Shown here in pieces: positions 12,826 through 24,213 of a stretch of DNA of 64,000 nt. This DNA comes from Pyrrhoderma lamaoense. Taxonomy: Eukaryota; Basidiomycota; Agaricomycetes; Hymenochaetales; Hymenochaetaceae. Every line of letters begins with the position of its first letter. The stretch's first letter is position 1. The notes under the pieces are model-generated. The model saw only the letters and a program-made list of their open reading frames with translations. It made no database searches and was not told the DNA's origin. The stretch is taken from contig NBAZ01000019.1 in the NCBI GenBank assembly GCA_002794735.1, positions 62,001-126,000 on the forward strand. The letters are read 5' to 3'. The translations under genes were made by a program, and so were the position numbers.

Positions 12826-13458
12826 ATGTCGTCCCAAACTCCAGAGAAGCGCGGTATCTCAAGAGCTGCTCCTCTTCGAGAGGGAAAACCCAAGCAGCAC
12901 ATGAGTGAAATAGTTGCCAAGGGTAAGCCTTTAGTCACTCGATTCCCTCACATTTGACAGTAACTAACTTTTTCCTCAACTCCCTTCTTCTTCCTTCATT
13001 TATTGAATATGTCGCAATCTCTGATCCCTTTGAAACACTTCATCATTGATATCACGTTTATCCTCTCCATCTGCTTCAATTTCACTATACGTGTGTCTGA
13101 TGGCAGCAATGAATACGGACGTAGAACAACTCGCATTTAATAATATAGGTCAGAGAGGGAAACAAATCAAAGATAGAGAAGAAGAGGATAGAGCAATCGT
13201 GAAGGCTCAGAGAGTGTTGGAGATGAGAAAAGAAGCTGAAGGGGAGGTAAGGGCGGTACAAATCTGAAAAGAACGAGTACACAGATAGATCCTCCCACCG
13301 ACGCTGCTTCTCCAAGTAAATCTGCACCTCGGAAGAAAGTGAAGGAACTTGAACCTGTTACTAAACCTGGCCCGAAACTTGGTACTAGACCTGCTACTGC
13401 TACTGTTACTAGCTCAGTAGCTGCCCCTACGAAGACTGGTAAGGCTAGTAAAGACTGA
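12826..13458 (+). CDS. Small charged protein, function unknown
   Basis: Unrecognised. Exon 1 (12826-12922) encodes MSSQTPEKRGISRAAPLREG and continues to IVAKG. A 184-bp intron (12923-13106, GTAAGC...GGCAG) leads to exon 2. Exon 2 starts with AMNTDVEQLAFNNIG and runs into a highly charged, probably coiled-coil stretch (KDREEEDRAIVKAQRVLEMR). The C-terminal part is Lys/Pro/Thr-rich and ends GKASKD at 13458. Two readings both give an intact product. One is a 38-bp intron at 13247-13284 (136 aa). The other is one lost base in the G-run near 13241-13247 (149 aa). The second matches the single-base losses seen in neighbouring genes, while 38 bp is shorter than any other intron here. The 184-bp first intron may hide another small exon. 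Confidence 0.55.
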
Positions 13459-13882
13459 CGATACCAAGTAGAGCAGTTAAGCCAGTACTTGTTTTACTCA
13501 TTCAAATAGACTATAATAGTTCTCATACAAAGTAACCTCCCCGTACCGTTTTTCTCTATAAAGCCTGGAGGCTGACGTTGTAATTCTTTTTTATATCACA
13601 TAACTCGCTTAAAACTATGATCCAAATTTCATTTTTTCTTTATGCTTCGCTTATGGAGTGTGCACGTAAACTTGCTCTTTGATCTGATAAGAAAACCCAG
13701 TCTGAGCAATCTTCACGATTTACGTAGAGCCCGTTTTCGGCAGTTCCTCATGGGAGAGCCGTCGCCTTCCATGTTCTGGTATCATTTTCGCAAATCGATT
13801 TATGAGCACGCATATTACCATAAAGATATAGTCATAATATTGCGGTGGTATATTAATCTCCTCGCTCATAACACAATATCAT
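13459..13882. other. Convergent intergenic region
   Basis: Holds the 3' ends of the small charged-protein gene and the oppositely oriented hydrolase gene. An open plus-strand frame at 13642-13902 has no motif and overlaps the hydrolase terminus in antisense. I see nothing else. Confidence 0.5.
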
Positions 13883-15745
13883 TTATTCATGGCCCCGACT
13901 AGATAGTATGGAGCCCTCAACATGCCGTTTCCTCTTCAAGTTCTTCGCTAACGGAGAAATTTGAGGTAGGCCAGGGAAGAATGTTGTCGGTATTGTTCTG
14001 CGGGAGAGAAAAAAGAAGCATTAGTTTAATTCCGGTGAATTGATAATTTTTATTGGTAATAGAGATTTTCTTAGAGAAAAAATAGAAGGATTAGCTTACG
14101 GGATGGGAATAGGCGAGTTCGTTGCAAATCCACTAGAGAGATCTCCTGCCAGTGTCGGAGGAGATGTATAACCAGCAGGACGAGATACGGTTGTAGTAAT
14201 TACGTTATAATTGTCTACCGTACCCGATTTCAAGCATGAGCCACCATCACCGAATGCAGATTGACATTTGTTAACGGCTTCGTCCGTATTTGACCAGAGC
14301 TTGACATTGACAAGGTGCATATCTGTGCAAGGCACGGAGTTGGAGCATATGAATTGGATAGGGGGACGTTGTACTCCATCGACGACTGCCCCAGTCCAAT
14401 CCTATAAACGACCTTCTTCAGTACTGTGCTTACAAGTTGAGTACGTCTTATTTTTGGTCTACAAACCTTGAAAGTGATATTACTCAGTTGTACACCAGCT
14501 CCGGCAGCCTGAGTCTGGCCACTCCAGTATTGATCAACATCAAGCCCATAGGCAGTGTTATGCGACAGGAAGTTCTCCAAGAATATATTCTTAGCATAGC
14601 CACTCCCTCCCCAACTCTTGATCAAGAAAATTTGATTTCCACCGTTCGTGTAGACATCACGATATAAGATATCCTGGACGGCTACACCAGCACCAAGGGA
14701 TCCGATAGAGGACCCTCCCGACTGGTTACACCATACCCGCTCAACTTGAATGTTGTTTGAAGGTGACTTGACACAGACACATTCATCTCGATTGGTGACC
14801 TCAACATCATGGATCCAGTTGTTGGTTCCTAGCAAGTATAACATATCAGAAACCGACGACAAGGTCTCCATAAAATTATATACCAACCCCAGACATCGAT
14901 ACCATCAGAACCGCCTAGATTCGTTCCTCGGATGGCCATGTTATACACTTCTCCATTCGTCCCTTCCTGAACTACAAGGTGGAAAACAGGTGCTATAAAT
15001 TTTTCAAAAACATTAAAGTTAAATTTCATCTCATGAAGTTTCAACAGGGTCTTACAGTCAACCAAGATAATGTCATGAACACTAAAGTCTGTCGTCGTCG
15101 CTATGCGAAGTAAGCGTGGCCTGATAGAAGTGTTACTACGGTGTGATTTGCAAAATAAAAAGATTTAAGCAAAAATAGAGTTACCCTGTGTTGCGGACTT
15201 GGTAACCATTTCCTTGGATGGCGCCTGCACTGTTACTAGAGAAAAACTCGAAATCGCTCGTATTCTCAACCAAAATCATATTTCCCCCAGCTGTACCTGT
15301 AGATTCATATGCTATAGAGATTCCGAAGCTTTGAAGTATGAGAAATTTGGCCTACCAGTACGTGTTATAACACCATCAAGTTGAAAAGCCCATTTACTTC
15401 CACCAGAAAGGGTCTGCCAAGTCGCCATATCATAGTTACCTTCAGGAACGTATAACGTGGAACCTGGATTTGGCTTCACGCATTCACTGAATGCACTACC
15501 TATTGCAGGACCGATGTCCTATATAGGGAATAAAATATCTTAATTTCGTGGACTTATAGCCAATTTACTGCAGAATTACCCACACTAGAGCCAATAGAAC
15601 CTCCATAATCAAGGACGTTGCAGATCTTGGCTTGTTTCGCTGCCGTTGAAGTTGTAGGACCAACTCTTCCTGTTAATTGTGCTAAAGATGGTACAGCACA
15701 AGAGAGTGCAAATAGAGCACCGAGCCTAGCAAGTCCGAAAGTCAT
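13883..15745 (-). CDS. Secreted rhamnogalacturonan hydrolase (GH28)
   Basis: Predicted extracellular endo-hydrolase of the rhamnogalacturonan I backbone of pectin. Eight exons, all in phase: 15745-15584, 15518-15356, 15311-15185, 15135-15056, 14992-14888, 14828-14467, 14401-14100 and 13997-13883 (1416 nt, 471 aa). Residues 1-22 (MTFGLARLGALFALSCAVPSLA) are a signal peptide. The mature start QLTGRVGPTTS and CNVLDYGG match the RhgA subgroup of GH28. The right-handed beta-helix core includes EVYNMAIRG, GSDGIDVWG, NRDECVCVKSP near residue 226, and CNQSGGSSIGSLGAG. The DE pair stands where polygalacturonases have DD, and the GHG histidine motif is absent. Both are features of rhamnogalacturonases rather than polygalacturonases. 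It ends with the typical TIPTTFFPGLPQISPLAKNL plus a short basic tail. The penultimate intron is 102 bp, the others 44-65 bp. The donor of intron 1 is GTGGGT. I see no frame break or missing conserved block. Confidence 0.93.
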
Positions 15746-15832
15746 TATACCGTAGTACAGCCAACTAGGTGAGGGGACCTGATAGAAATGAAGCCTTGTG
15801 ACTGTCGGATGGAAAAAACTAATTCACTGGAT

Positions 15833-15840
15833 ATTTTATA
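15833..15840 (-). promoter_or_regulatory. TATA box of the rhamnogalacturonan hydrolase gene
   Basis: TATAAAAT on the minus strand, about 90 bp before the ATG at 15745. Confidence 0.5.
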
Positions 15841-17429
15841 GGACAATGATTTTTTTCCCGAGAAGAGGCACGGCAGATTACTGAGTGAAAAAAAACTACC
15901 GAGGATGTTTGTCGGTAGACCAAGAGAATTACAAGCCCGTACAGTCGACTATGTCCATTGAATGTATTGTTCATGTGGTGAAAGATAGGTGGAAAACATG
16001 ATGATATTCAATATCCTGAAGAAGTGTCGTGAATTGAGATATCCAATATCAATCCAATAGAAAAAAAAAGTGGTAGATGTATACAATGTACACGTACGCA
16101 CTTCTCCCGGATATACTTTATGAGGTGCATGTCATGGAGAGTCTAAATTAGCGGTCCGGAAAATGAGCACATGTTTTGTTGTCGGACACTTCTTAGCTAG
16201 CTGTGTGCGAAAATGAGCTATAACTCGTAAAGTTGAAGACAGCTCATACTATTAGTACCTAATTCATGTCAGCGGACCGGAACAGAAGTCTGAGTTAAAG
16301 GCGTGTTACATTACAAATTAACATTCTGGATATGTTTGTTCTGTTAGTCTAGATCTGTTGATCAATTAAATGTTAATTTCAAATCTAATATTAGTATATT
16401 ACGTCAAAGTGGTAAGTGGGAAAGCTCTGAAATTCAGTGATACAACTCTTTCCCTTCCTTCGTCTTTTGGACAAATCTGTTTGGCATCTCGTCGTTTCAT
16501 CTAAATATACACTGATGTCATATCTCGAGCCTAATCACTTGTTATTACATGGAAAAGCTACGAACAGAGGCGAGTAAATCAATCATCTGGCTTCGATGAG
16601 GGTATGAACATCTCGACAAGCGGCTACGAATACCTCTGTGAGTGATCATCAACATTCATGTTCAGTTGCTGGTGACTCATCGGATAGAAGTTAAAACTTG
16701 ACTCGCTTGTCTCAATCTTATGGTGAACAACTATTTATCACCAATATCAAAGAATTCATGAGCCGACATCGGGTCTCAAGTAGTTTGCGACGTTGACCCG
16801 CTTTCTCTCGGATATTTCAATTACGAAAACCCCCTCAGAGGCACTTCTAATGTTCCCCAATATAGAGAAAGCTTCTCTGAATCTAAATTGTATCTTTCAA
16901 GCTTATATTGTGACGATGCCCAAGTTCCGCATAAAGGTTCATTTGCCCTGCGGAAGAGTTAAGAATGTTTCTTCATGTATATTCCGGATCTGCACGTCCT
17001 TGAGGCGTTAGTACGTTCAGTCGGGTAATTTCTGAATTTTTTCCTTTTAAGATTTTATTAGCTTGTAGTAGTAATCATGCATGTAAAGCGGTGCATTCGT
17101 TTTAGATTTTACTATAGTAGGCAAGAAGTTATACGAGTGAGAATGATCATGATCTGATCAATAAGTTAGATTGTTCCTTTAGCTGTAGCAGTCACTTGCT
17201 GTAAAGGAAGTTATGGAAGATGCAGTGTGATCTTGAGCAGTGAGTGATCTGTTTTTTTCATCTCGAAGATAGGACCAAAAGCTTCACCGATAAACAAAGC
17301 GAACAGAATGGATGTTTAATCTGGCTGTGTTTCTGCGTATCATACTGTTCCTTATATGGAATGTTTCGGATACGAGGCGCGCAGTGAAACGTTTTTTTGT
17401 ATTTTTCTTTCCACATAGCTATTCAGTTC

Positions 17430-17700
17430 TGACGTCGCACAGATGACGCTGGAGCTTTGCACGTCGTTATGAAGCCCGGTTGCACCGAGTCCAGCGCTGC
17501 GTGACCTCGAGTCCACGGTTAAGTGACCACACAGGGTTGCAACCCGCAGTCTTCGGTGTTAACTATTTTGTTATTTTAGAATATAAAGCTTTTTGCTTTT
17601 TACCCTGATTTAACTCGACCACACAGCTTTCCTAGTGAGTTTGGACTCAACCCCCGATTGCCGACGTTCCACTTTTAAGTGTTACGACACCGCCCAGTTA
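17430..17700. repeat. GC-richer block, possible transposon or LTR remnant
   Basis: It is richer in G+C than the flanking DNA, has GACCACACAG twice, an AATATAAAG TATA-like stretch, and TGTTACGACAC near 17680, which recalls the edge of some fungal gypsy LTRs. No coding part or target-site duplication is visible, so this is tentative. Confidence 0.25.
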
Positions 17701-18322
17701 TTGGTTTATGTATGTATATTCAATAAATCTAACACAGGTTTTACCTTTGAGCTCAAGTTCATACAATGATCCAAATTTAATCATCAATAAGATTCCTTTC
17801 TTATGATAGAAGGTCTATTAATTAATCATGCTACATTTCAACCTCAGGAAACACCTTGCTTAATCATGTTATCTCTAACCCCAAGTCTTTACTATCAGGT
17901 TCGGCCATCAACAGGTCACAATCAGGACTCGTTTCAAGTCCGTCATCGAACTATTTTGAATCTCAGATGTGATCGATTAACGAAGAAAACTCTCCAACTT
18001 GAGTCATTATGCAACACGTAGCAACTAATAGCACCTTACACCGCGTGCCTAAAAAGTTATTGACATGCCTATTAAGAATACATTTGAAAGAAACCAAAAG
18101 GAGCCACCCGCGCCGAATTTTTATGTTATCATCACTCTGAATGAAGTACAACATAAACCTTCGGTACTTTCTTCCCTGCGAAGCGGATTGCAAATCGTGA
18201 GATTTCTTGGACCGTAATTTGACTTCTCAGGGCTCGGCACGGGTTAGAAAGAAGACCTTCTTAACATGGCAGAAGGAATCCACCTTGGGCACTTAGCCTC
18301 GATTGTGCAAGCATATATGCGC

Positions 18323-18330
18323 TTATATAT
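18323..18330 (+). promoter_or_regulatory. TATA box of the first P450 gene
   Basis: TTATATAT about 60 bp before the ATG at 18390. Confidence 0.4.
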
Positions 18331-18389
18331 CTCATCCTTCTTCCTCCTTCCTTCAGCACCAGACCCCCATCTCCTCTCCTCAACAAACA

Positions 18390-20713
18390 ATGTTGACCCT
18401 CTCCGACAAAGTTTCGCTCCCTTCTTCATGGGAGCCTCTACTAATCCCGTTTGCTCTTGGCATAGTATGTTTCAATCCAATGTTTCAACAACTACTGCTA
18501 ACCCGTTTTGTTCTACTTACTGCTAAAGATTGTATACTTCATATATAAGAAATACGAAATCAATCCCGGGTTACATATCCCGCTCACCATCACGCTTCTC
18601 GTCCTTCTCCCATCATTTTCATCGTTCTTCCTCTCTGATTTGTCTACTGCTTCGTCTTTGTGGCATGTAGCTTCCTCTATTCTTACGAGTTTTTCCGTTT
18701 TCTATGCTACAATCTTGGTATTCATCACATGCTACCGACTTTCACCCTGGCACCCACTTGCGCGTTATCCAGGGCCTTTGCTGGCAAGGTTCACCATGTT
18801 CTGGCTTGCATATAAGACGTATCGGGGTAAACTCCATATCGTACTTAGAGAGCTTCATAATCAACATGGCCCATATGTACGAATCGGTATGTTGTCATGT
18901 CATCCCTCTTACTTGATATACCTAATTTCAGCATAAAAGGCCCTAATCAGCTTTCGTTCATTGATGCTTCTCTTATTCCGCGGATCATGGGAAATGGTGG
19001 TATGCCCAAAGGTCCATGTAAGTCATGTACAATGCCTCGGTACAGCCACCGAAACTGAAATACATTAACTTTAAACTTCGGCTCCTTTAAATCACTTACC
19101 TGATCATTTTTTTTTGCGATCGTGATATATTGACTGCTCAAATAATATCAGTGTTCGATGGTGCCCGGATTCCTGGAGTTCCCGCTAATATAGTGGCGAC
19201 CCGCGACCTGGATGATCATGCGCGACAAAGGAAGACATGGACAAATGCCTAAGCGCCGCGGCGGTTAGGGAATATCAGCCGACTATCAAGAGAAGGGCTC
19301 TCCAACTTGCAGAAGAACTTGAGAAGCACGCGCGTCAAAATCAGAATCAGGACAAAGAGGTTAGCACTGACCTGGCGGAATGGATGAGCCGCTTTGCTTT
19401 CGACTTCATGGGGAGTATGGCGTAAGTTCAAGTTTACGGCATCGGGCTCAATACATCTACGCTCACATGGCGTATCTATCTATCCTTTTCTAGATTTGGG
19501 GGTGGATTCGAATTAATGAAGGAAGGAGATAAAGATGGCATCTGGAATCTTATAGGTCGGCAAATGAAGTAAGTTAAATAGTCTTATAAAGTATTTTGGT
19601 TAGCGCGTTCTTAGGTGCTTCATTCAGGGCTCATGCAACGTTGCAACGTTTACCTTGGTGTACATACATTGTTCACCGATTCCCATATGTTGTAGCAGCG
19701 ATGAAGAAGTTCACCCAGTTTTGTGATAGAAGTGTGATTGATCGCCGCACTCGGGCCCTTCAGTTAGCCCGGATGGGAAAGACCGCGACGTTTTCCATTA
19801 TCTCATCAATGAGGATGAAGGCCCTCAGGCTTATCCTGACCATCTCTTTGTTATTGAGAACGCCAAGGTCGCTATTATTGGCGGATCCGACACAACGGCG
19901 TCAACAATGAGCAATGTGTTTTATTATTTACTCAGAAACCCGGCTATCTTTCAACGTTTAAGGGCCGAGTTGGATGAGGCATTTCCACCAGGAGAAGGAG
20001 ATCCGTTCGACTTCACACGGCTCGCTGAATTACCATTTCTTCATGCCGTCATGTAAGTTTGTTTTTATTCTCAACTATTTGAGAGGCTAATTCTTATTAT
20101 ATCAATAAAACTATCAATTGATTGATTTCATGAATTTATTCATTATGATATCTGAAAAACTTACCTAGAAATGAGACGCTCCGTCTACAGCCACCACTTC
20201 CAACTGATCTACAAAGAGCGCCATCGGCGGGCACGAGTCAGAAGGTCATTGAGGAGCAGTGAGTATCGAATCTCTCGTTCTTGAGTTCTATTATCTAATT
20301 TAGCGTTTTCTCAGCATCATTCCTGAAGGAACGGGCGTTAGTGTCCCTCCATACGTGATTCACCGCCAGGAGAAGTACTTCTCCCTGCCAGACGTTTTTA
20401 TCCCTGATCGCTGGCTTCAAACAGCTACAGGCAGCGCTGAGAAAAGCAAGGGAGAAAGTATACCTTTCCAGAGCGTTATCGGAAATTGGAATCATGACAC
20501 TTGGCATTTATTCCTTTCTCGTATGGCTTCGCAAACTGTGCCGGTCGCATGCTCGCACTTGCTGAGATCAAATCAGTTGTTGCACTCGTACTTCAGCGGT
20601 TCGATTTAAGATTCGAGAAAGGCTACGATCCAGATCAATGGGAGAAAGATATCATGAACTATTTTGTATATCAATTGGGCAAGCTTCCGGTAGTGCTGAC
20701 GCCTAGAATGTAA
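18390..20713 (+). CDS. Cytochrome P450 monooxygenase, copy A
   Basis: Microsomal haem-thiolate monooxygenase; substrate unknown. Eight exons: 18390-18464, 18529-18886, 18940-19017, 19152-19421, 19494-19568, 19628-20052, 20169-20258 and 20315-20713 (about 590 aa). An N-terminal hydrophobic anchor (two stretches in the first ~110 residues) precedes the proline hinge HPLARYPGPLLA. The I-helix is GGSDTTAST, the K-helix ETLR in NETLRLQPP, the PERF region FIPDRW, and the haem loop FSYGFANCAGR with the Cys ligand. One base must be missing near 19250 (GCCTAAGC), near 19787 (GGGAAAGACC) and near 20495 (ACTTGGC). With these added, every exon phase fits. It is the most diverged of three tandem P450s and lacks the upstream block shared by B and C. 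The gene may be functional if these are assembly errors. Confidence 0.85.
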
Positions 20714-21408
20714 ACAAATCTCAAAAACGCAAAGGTTTTTCTTGTAGATATTACGTAATATTATTATCACATGATATTTATGAAAACTATTTTTGGATTT
20801 ATCTCTGTACTCATGAAATTGCTTTTCTCTCATATCTCCTGTATTAGAAAACCTCTTCTCAGTCTAAGGAATCTTACTCTTTGCTCTCAGATTGACAATC
20901 ACACTCTTAGCTTACCAACTCGAAGTACAAAGTGAAAATAACGGAGATGTGGCCGTTTTTGCAAGCGATGAAACCCATGACCTAAATTTCAGGTCCAATT
21001 AAAAGATGCACATATGAAATTACCTACAGACAAATGATGAAGGCCTTTTTCGTACTCTATGATTTTGTGCATGTCCGATTTCGCACTTCGACTTCACTCA
21101 AGTTAATACAGAAGAACCAGACAAGAGTGATCATCCGGTCATTATAAGCAAACTAATGTAGAATGCGTAAAACGAAGTATCCCCTGGAGCTTAGTCCCTG
21201 CTATGGGAGCAAAACCGAGCCACAGGGTCAGGTACCTGCGGTGCTCTCGGGATCGGGATAGTCTAAGTTCCGCGATATTCTACTTTAAGGCTGATGATGA
21301 AATACTGTGGAGATTATAAGTCTGGAAAGAAACCGATGCCCCTGGTTCTCCTTTATCAAGTTTATGGTCCCGCATGAACGTAACTTTTGCTTCTATTTCC
21401 ATGAAACT
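20714..21408. other. Intergenic region, upstream of P450 copy B
   Basis: No gene is supported. It contains the upstream block shared with P450 copy C at about 21180-21330. Confidence 0.5.
21180..21330 (+). promoter_or_regulatory. Upstream block shared by P450 copies B and C
   Basis: Shares with 24005-24150 the strings CTATGGGA, CAAAAC, CCACAGG, CTCTCGGGAT and TTCTACTTTAAGGCT in the same order and at similar distances from the ATG. This is duplicated promoter DNA and probably includes the transcription start region. No specific factor site can be named. Confidence 0.55.
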
Positions 21409-23513
21409 ATGTTTGTACCCATAATCAGTGGTCTAGTAAGCCATCGTCTTTTTTCCATATGCTTCTGGAACGCTAATTTGTTCTCAAGGTTATTCATCTT
21501 CTCTATAAACGATATGAACTAAATCCTTCAAATATCTCTTTGACTCTTACACTTCTAGTCGGGCCTCCCCTTCTTTCTTCTATCTTGATTTTACCTCACT
21601 TTTCACTTACATTATCTCTTGTGCTTGGATTTTCCCTCTTTTACACAACTATTATCACAAGTATCGTTGCATATCGTGTTTCTCCTTGGCATCCTTTAGC
21701 AAAATACCCTGGGCCTTTACTTGCTAAAGTGACTCAGCTCTACCTAGCGTACTTGACTAAGAAAGGCTCTTTTCACGTCATACTGAAAGATTGGCATAAT
21801 CGCTATGGACCTTACATTCGAATTGGTAGATATAAACACTTACTACTCAAAAAATTCCAGTAGTTTTTATTCATACATTCGCATTACAGGGCCAAATCAA
21901 CTTTCATTTGCCGATGCATCCTTAATCCCAAGTGTTATGGGGACTGATGGGATGCCTAAGGGCCCTTGTATGTCCAATGAAATAGACTTGTTTCAACCAT
22001 GTTGAACATCTAGTTAACTTTTTGTTCCCTCAGTATTCGATGGTGCACGCCTTCCTAAGGTGCCACATAATGCAGCCACTACGCGTGACCCGGCAGAGCA
22101 TAAGCATCTTAGAAAACCATGGTCTCAAGGCCTAAATGCTGCCTCTATCAGAGAATATGGGCCAATTCTTTGTCAGCGTTCTCTGCAACTTGTCGAGGCT
22201 ATCAGCAAAGAAGGTCTCTCAAGTAGTGAGATGGAAGTTGACTTCACAAAATGGATGGGTTACTTTGCTTCGGACTTTATGGGAGATATGGCGTGAGTTA
22301 TATCCAATTTTGAGTGATGATGTGCCGTTTAAGCATTTCTATCATAGCTTCGGCGGCGGGTTCGAGCTCATGCGTGATGGTGATGTAAATGGTATATGGG
22401 CCATGATTAATGAACACATGGCGTATGTGATCTCCCTATACTCAAAGAAGTAATTAACATTAAAGATAATTCAACAACCTGTTCGTCTCGTAGCATTACA
22501 TCAGCATTTCAGCGTATTCCGTGGTGTACACGGGTTATAAGTCGGTTGCCTTCTGCTGTAGCAGCAATTGCGAAGTTAAATAGGTTCGTTGAGAATTGTG
22601 TCAATCTACGTCGTTCTCGGGGAGCAGGATCCTCAAAGGATCTTTTCTATCACTTGGCTCACGAGGATGATCCAGGACTCCGGCTTGGTATTCCGTTGTT
22701 GCATGAAAATGCAAAACTTGCAATCGTAGCAAGCTCTGACACCACAGCATCAACGCTGACAAATATCATTTTCTTTCTAATCACAAACTCCGACGTTTTT
22801 ACCCGTCTGCGTGAAGAGCTTGATAAATCGTTCCCCCTGGAGAAGGCGATCCGTTTGATTTCAGCCGTCTAGCAGAACTGCCATATCTAAACTCTGTAAT
22901 GTCAGCGCACCTTATCATCGTATAACTTAACTCACTATTCATATGCTGAAGCGAATTTTCTATTTGTTGGGGTGCTCGTTGATGATAGATATGAAGCACT
23001 TCGTCTGTATCCACCTGTGACCACAGACTTGCAACGCTCTCCTCTAGTAGGCACAAAAGTGAAACAAATCGGTGAACAGTTAGTATTTATCTCAAATGTA
23101 TAGAATTTGCTATCTCACATCTCCCCTTAAGCACCATCCTAGAGGGTACTTCTGTACTTCTTCCGCCATACGTGATTCACCGGCAAGAACGTTATTTCTC
23201 GTTCCCTGACAAATTTATTCCCGAGCGCTGGTTGCAACATACTCAGGATAAAATGATTCCCAATCAAAAGCTGAATCATTCAGATATCAAGCACGATCAA
23301 TCAGCATTCTTTCCTTTTTCCTTCGGACCAGCAAACTGTGCCGGAAAGTTATTGGCACTCCAAGAAATTCGTGTGGTCATCGCGTTACTTCTTCAACGAT
23401 TCGATTTATATCCCTCTAAAAGTTATGATTACTCAAAGTGGGAGAGAAACATTTGCAGCTTTTTTGTACTCAAACTAGGCTCTTTACCTATTGTCGTTAG
23501 TCCAAGGATTTGA
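21409..23513 (+). CDS. Cytochrome P450 monooxygenase, copy B
   Basis: Close paralogue of copy C. Eight exons: 21409-21435 (MFVPIISGL), 21489-21825, 21890-21967, 22034-22292, 22348-22422, 22494-22900, 22989-23078 and 23132-23513 (551 aa). It has a membrane anchor, the hinge HPLAKYPGPLLA, the K-helix EALR, FIPERW, and the haem loop FSFGPANCAGK with its Cys. The usual Arg of the haem loop is Ala, as in many basidiomycete P450s. The I-helix reads ASSDTT, with Ser instead of the common Gly before the variable position. Exon 6 is 407 nt and needs one more base in the C-run at 22833-22837 to restore FPPGEGDPFDF. The donor after exon 6 is GTCAGC. Exons 3-8 have exactly the same lengths as in copy C, which supports this model. 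Substrate unknown. Confidence 0.87.
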
Positions 23514-24213
23514 AAAAATATATATCAATCAAAAATTAAAGTCTTGACAACTTACATATATAATATGTGCCTACTAGTACAGATGATTTAAGTTCACTCC
23601 ATAATCTGATGCTGAAAATATGTTCCTTTCAGACCGTCATACTGTGAACTTTTTCAGTCTAATGTACTTTTCTACTAATCCATCAAAAGATTATTCTTGA
23701 ACCATATTACTGAGCTTGCAGAATTTACAATGACGTAGTCGTCCCCGACTATGAGGAAACCAATTACCAGTTTTTTTGGAGTCAATCAATAGTTTAAATT
23801 TAAGGTTATCCATCTATCTTATGTACTGATTCACGTGAAGTATCAGACATTTAATCACCTGATAATGATTGTGGTTATTCATCAAGTTATTTTGTGTATT
23901 CTTTTGTATAAACTATAATGACTGGAGATAGAGTGCGATATCGGGCAGATGATCATCACCTTGGTATTATAGGAAAACTGATCTAGAAGACGTGTGTCCA
24001 GGTGTGTCCTTGAGGTTTTAGCCCCACTATGGGAACAAAACTAAACCCACAGGAACAAGTACATGGAATACTCTCGGGATAGCTTAACTCCCGTAATTTC
24101 TACTTTAAGGCTATGAGTTGTGAAGAGCTGTGAAGGTTATAAGTTCTGTTAGAAGCTGATACCAGTCTCTCGTTGTCTCTCCCATAGATAACGTTTACTT
24201 CTCACAAGAAACT
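23514..24213. other. Intergenic region, upstream of P450 copy C
   Basis: No gene is supported. The right half carries the block shared with the copy B upstream region. Confidence 0.5.
24005..24150 (+). promoter_or_regulatory. Upstream block shared by P450 copies B and C
   Basis: Counterpart of the 21180-21330 block, with the same ordered strings and ending in CTACTTTAAGGCT about 110 bp before the ATG. The tandem duplication evidently included promoter DNA, so B and C may be co-regulated. Confidence 0.55.

Larger units (their letters stand above)
15746..18389. other. Intergenic region of 2.6 kb between divergent genes
   Basis: Upstream of both the hydrolase (minus) and the first P450 (plus), so it holds both promoters. 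No gene is supported. A GC-richer block at about 17430-17700 differs in composition from its surroundings. Confidence 0.5.

Noticed and set aside
13642..13902. 86-codon plus-strand frame
   Set aside because: It overlaps the hydrolase 3' end in antisense and lacks any motif.
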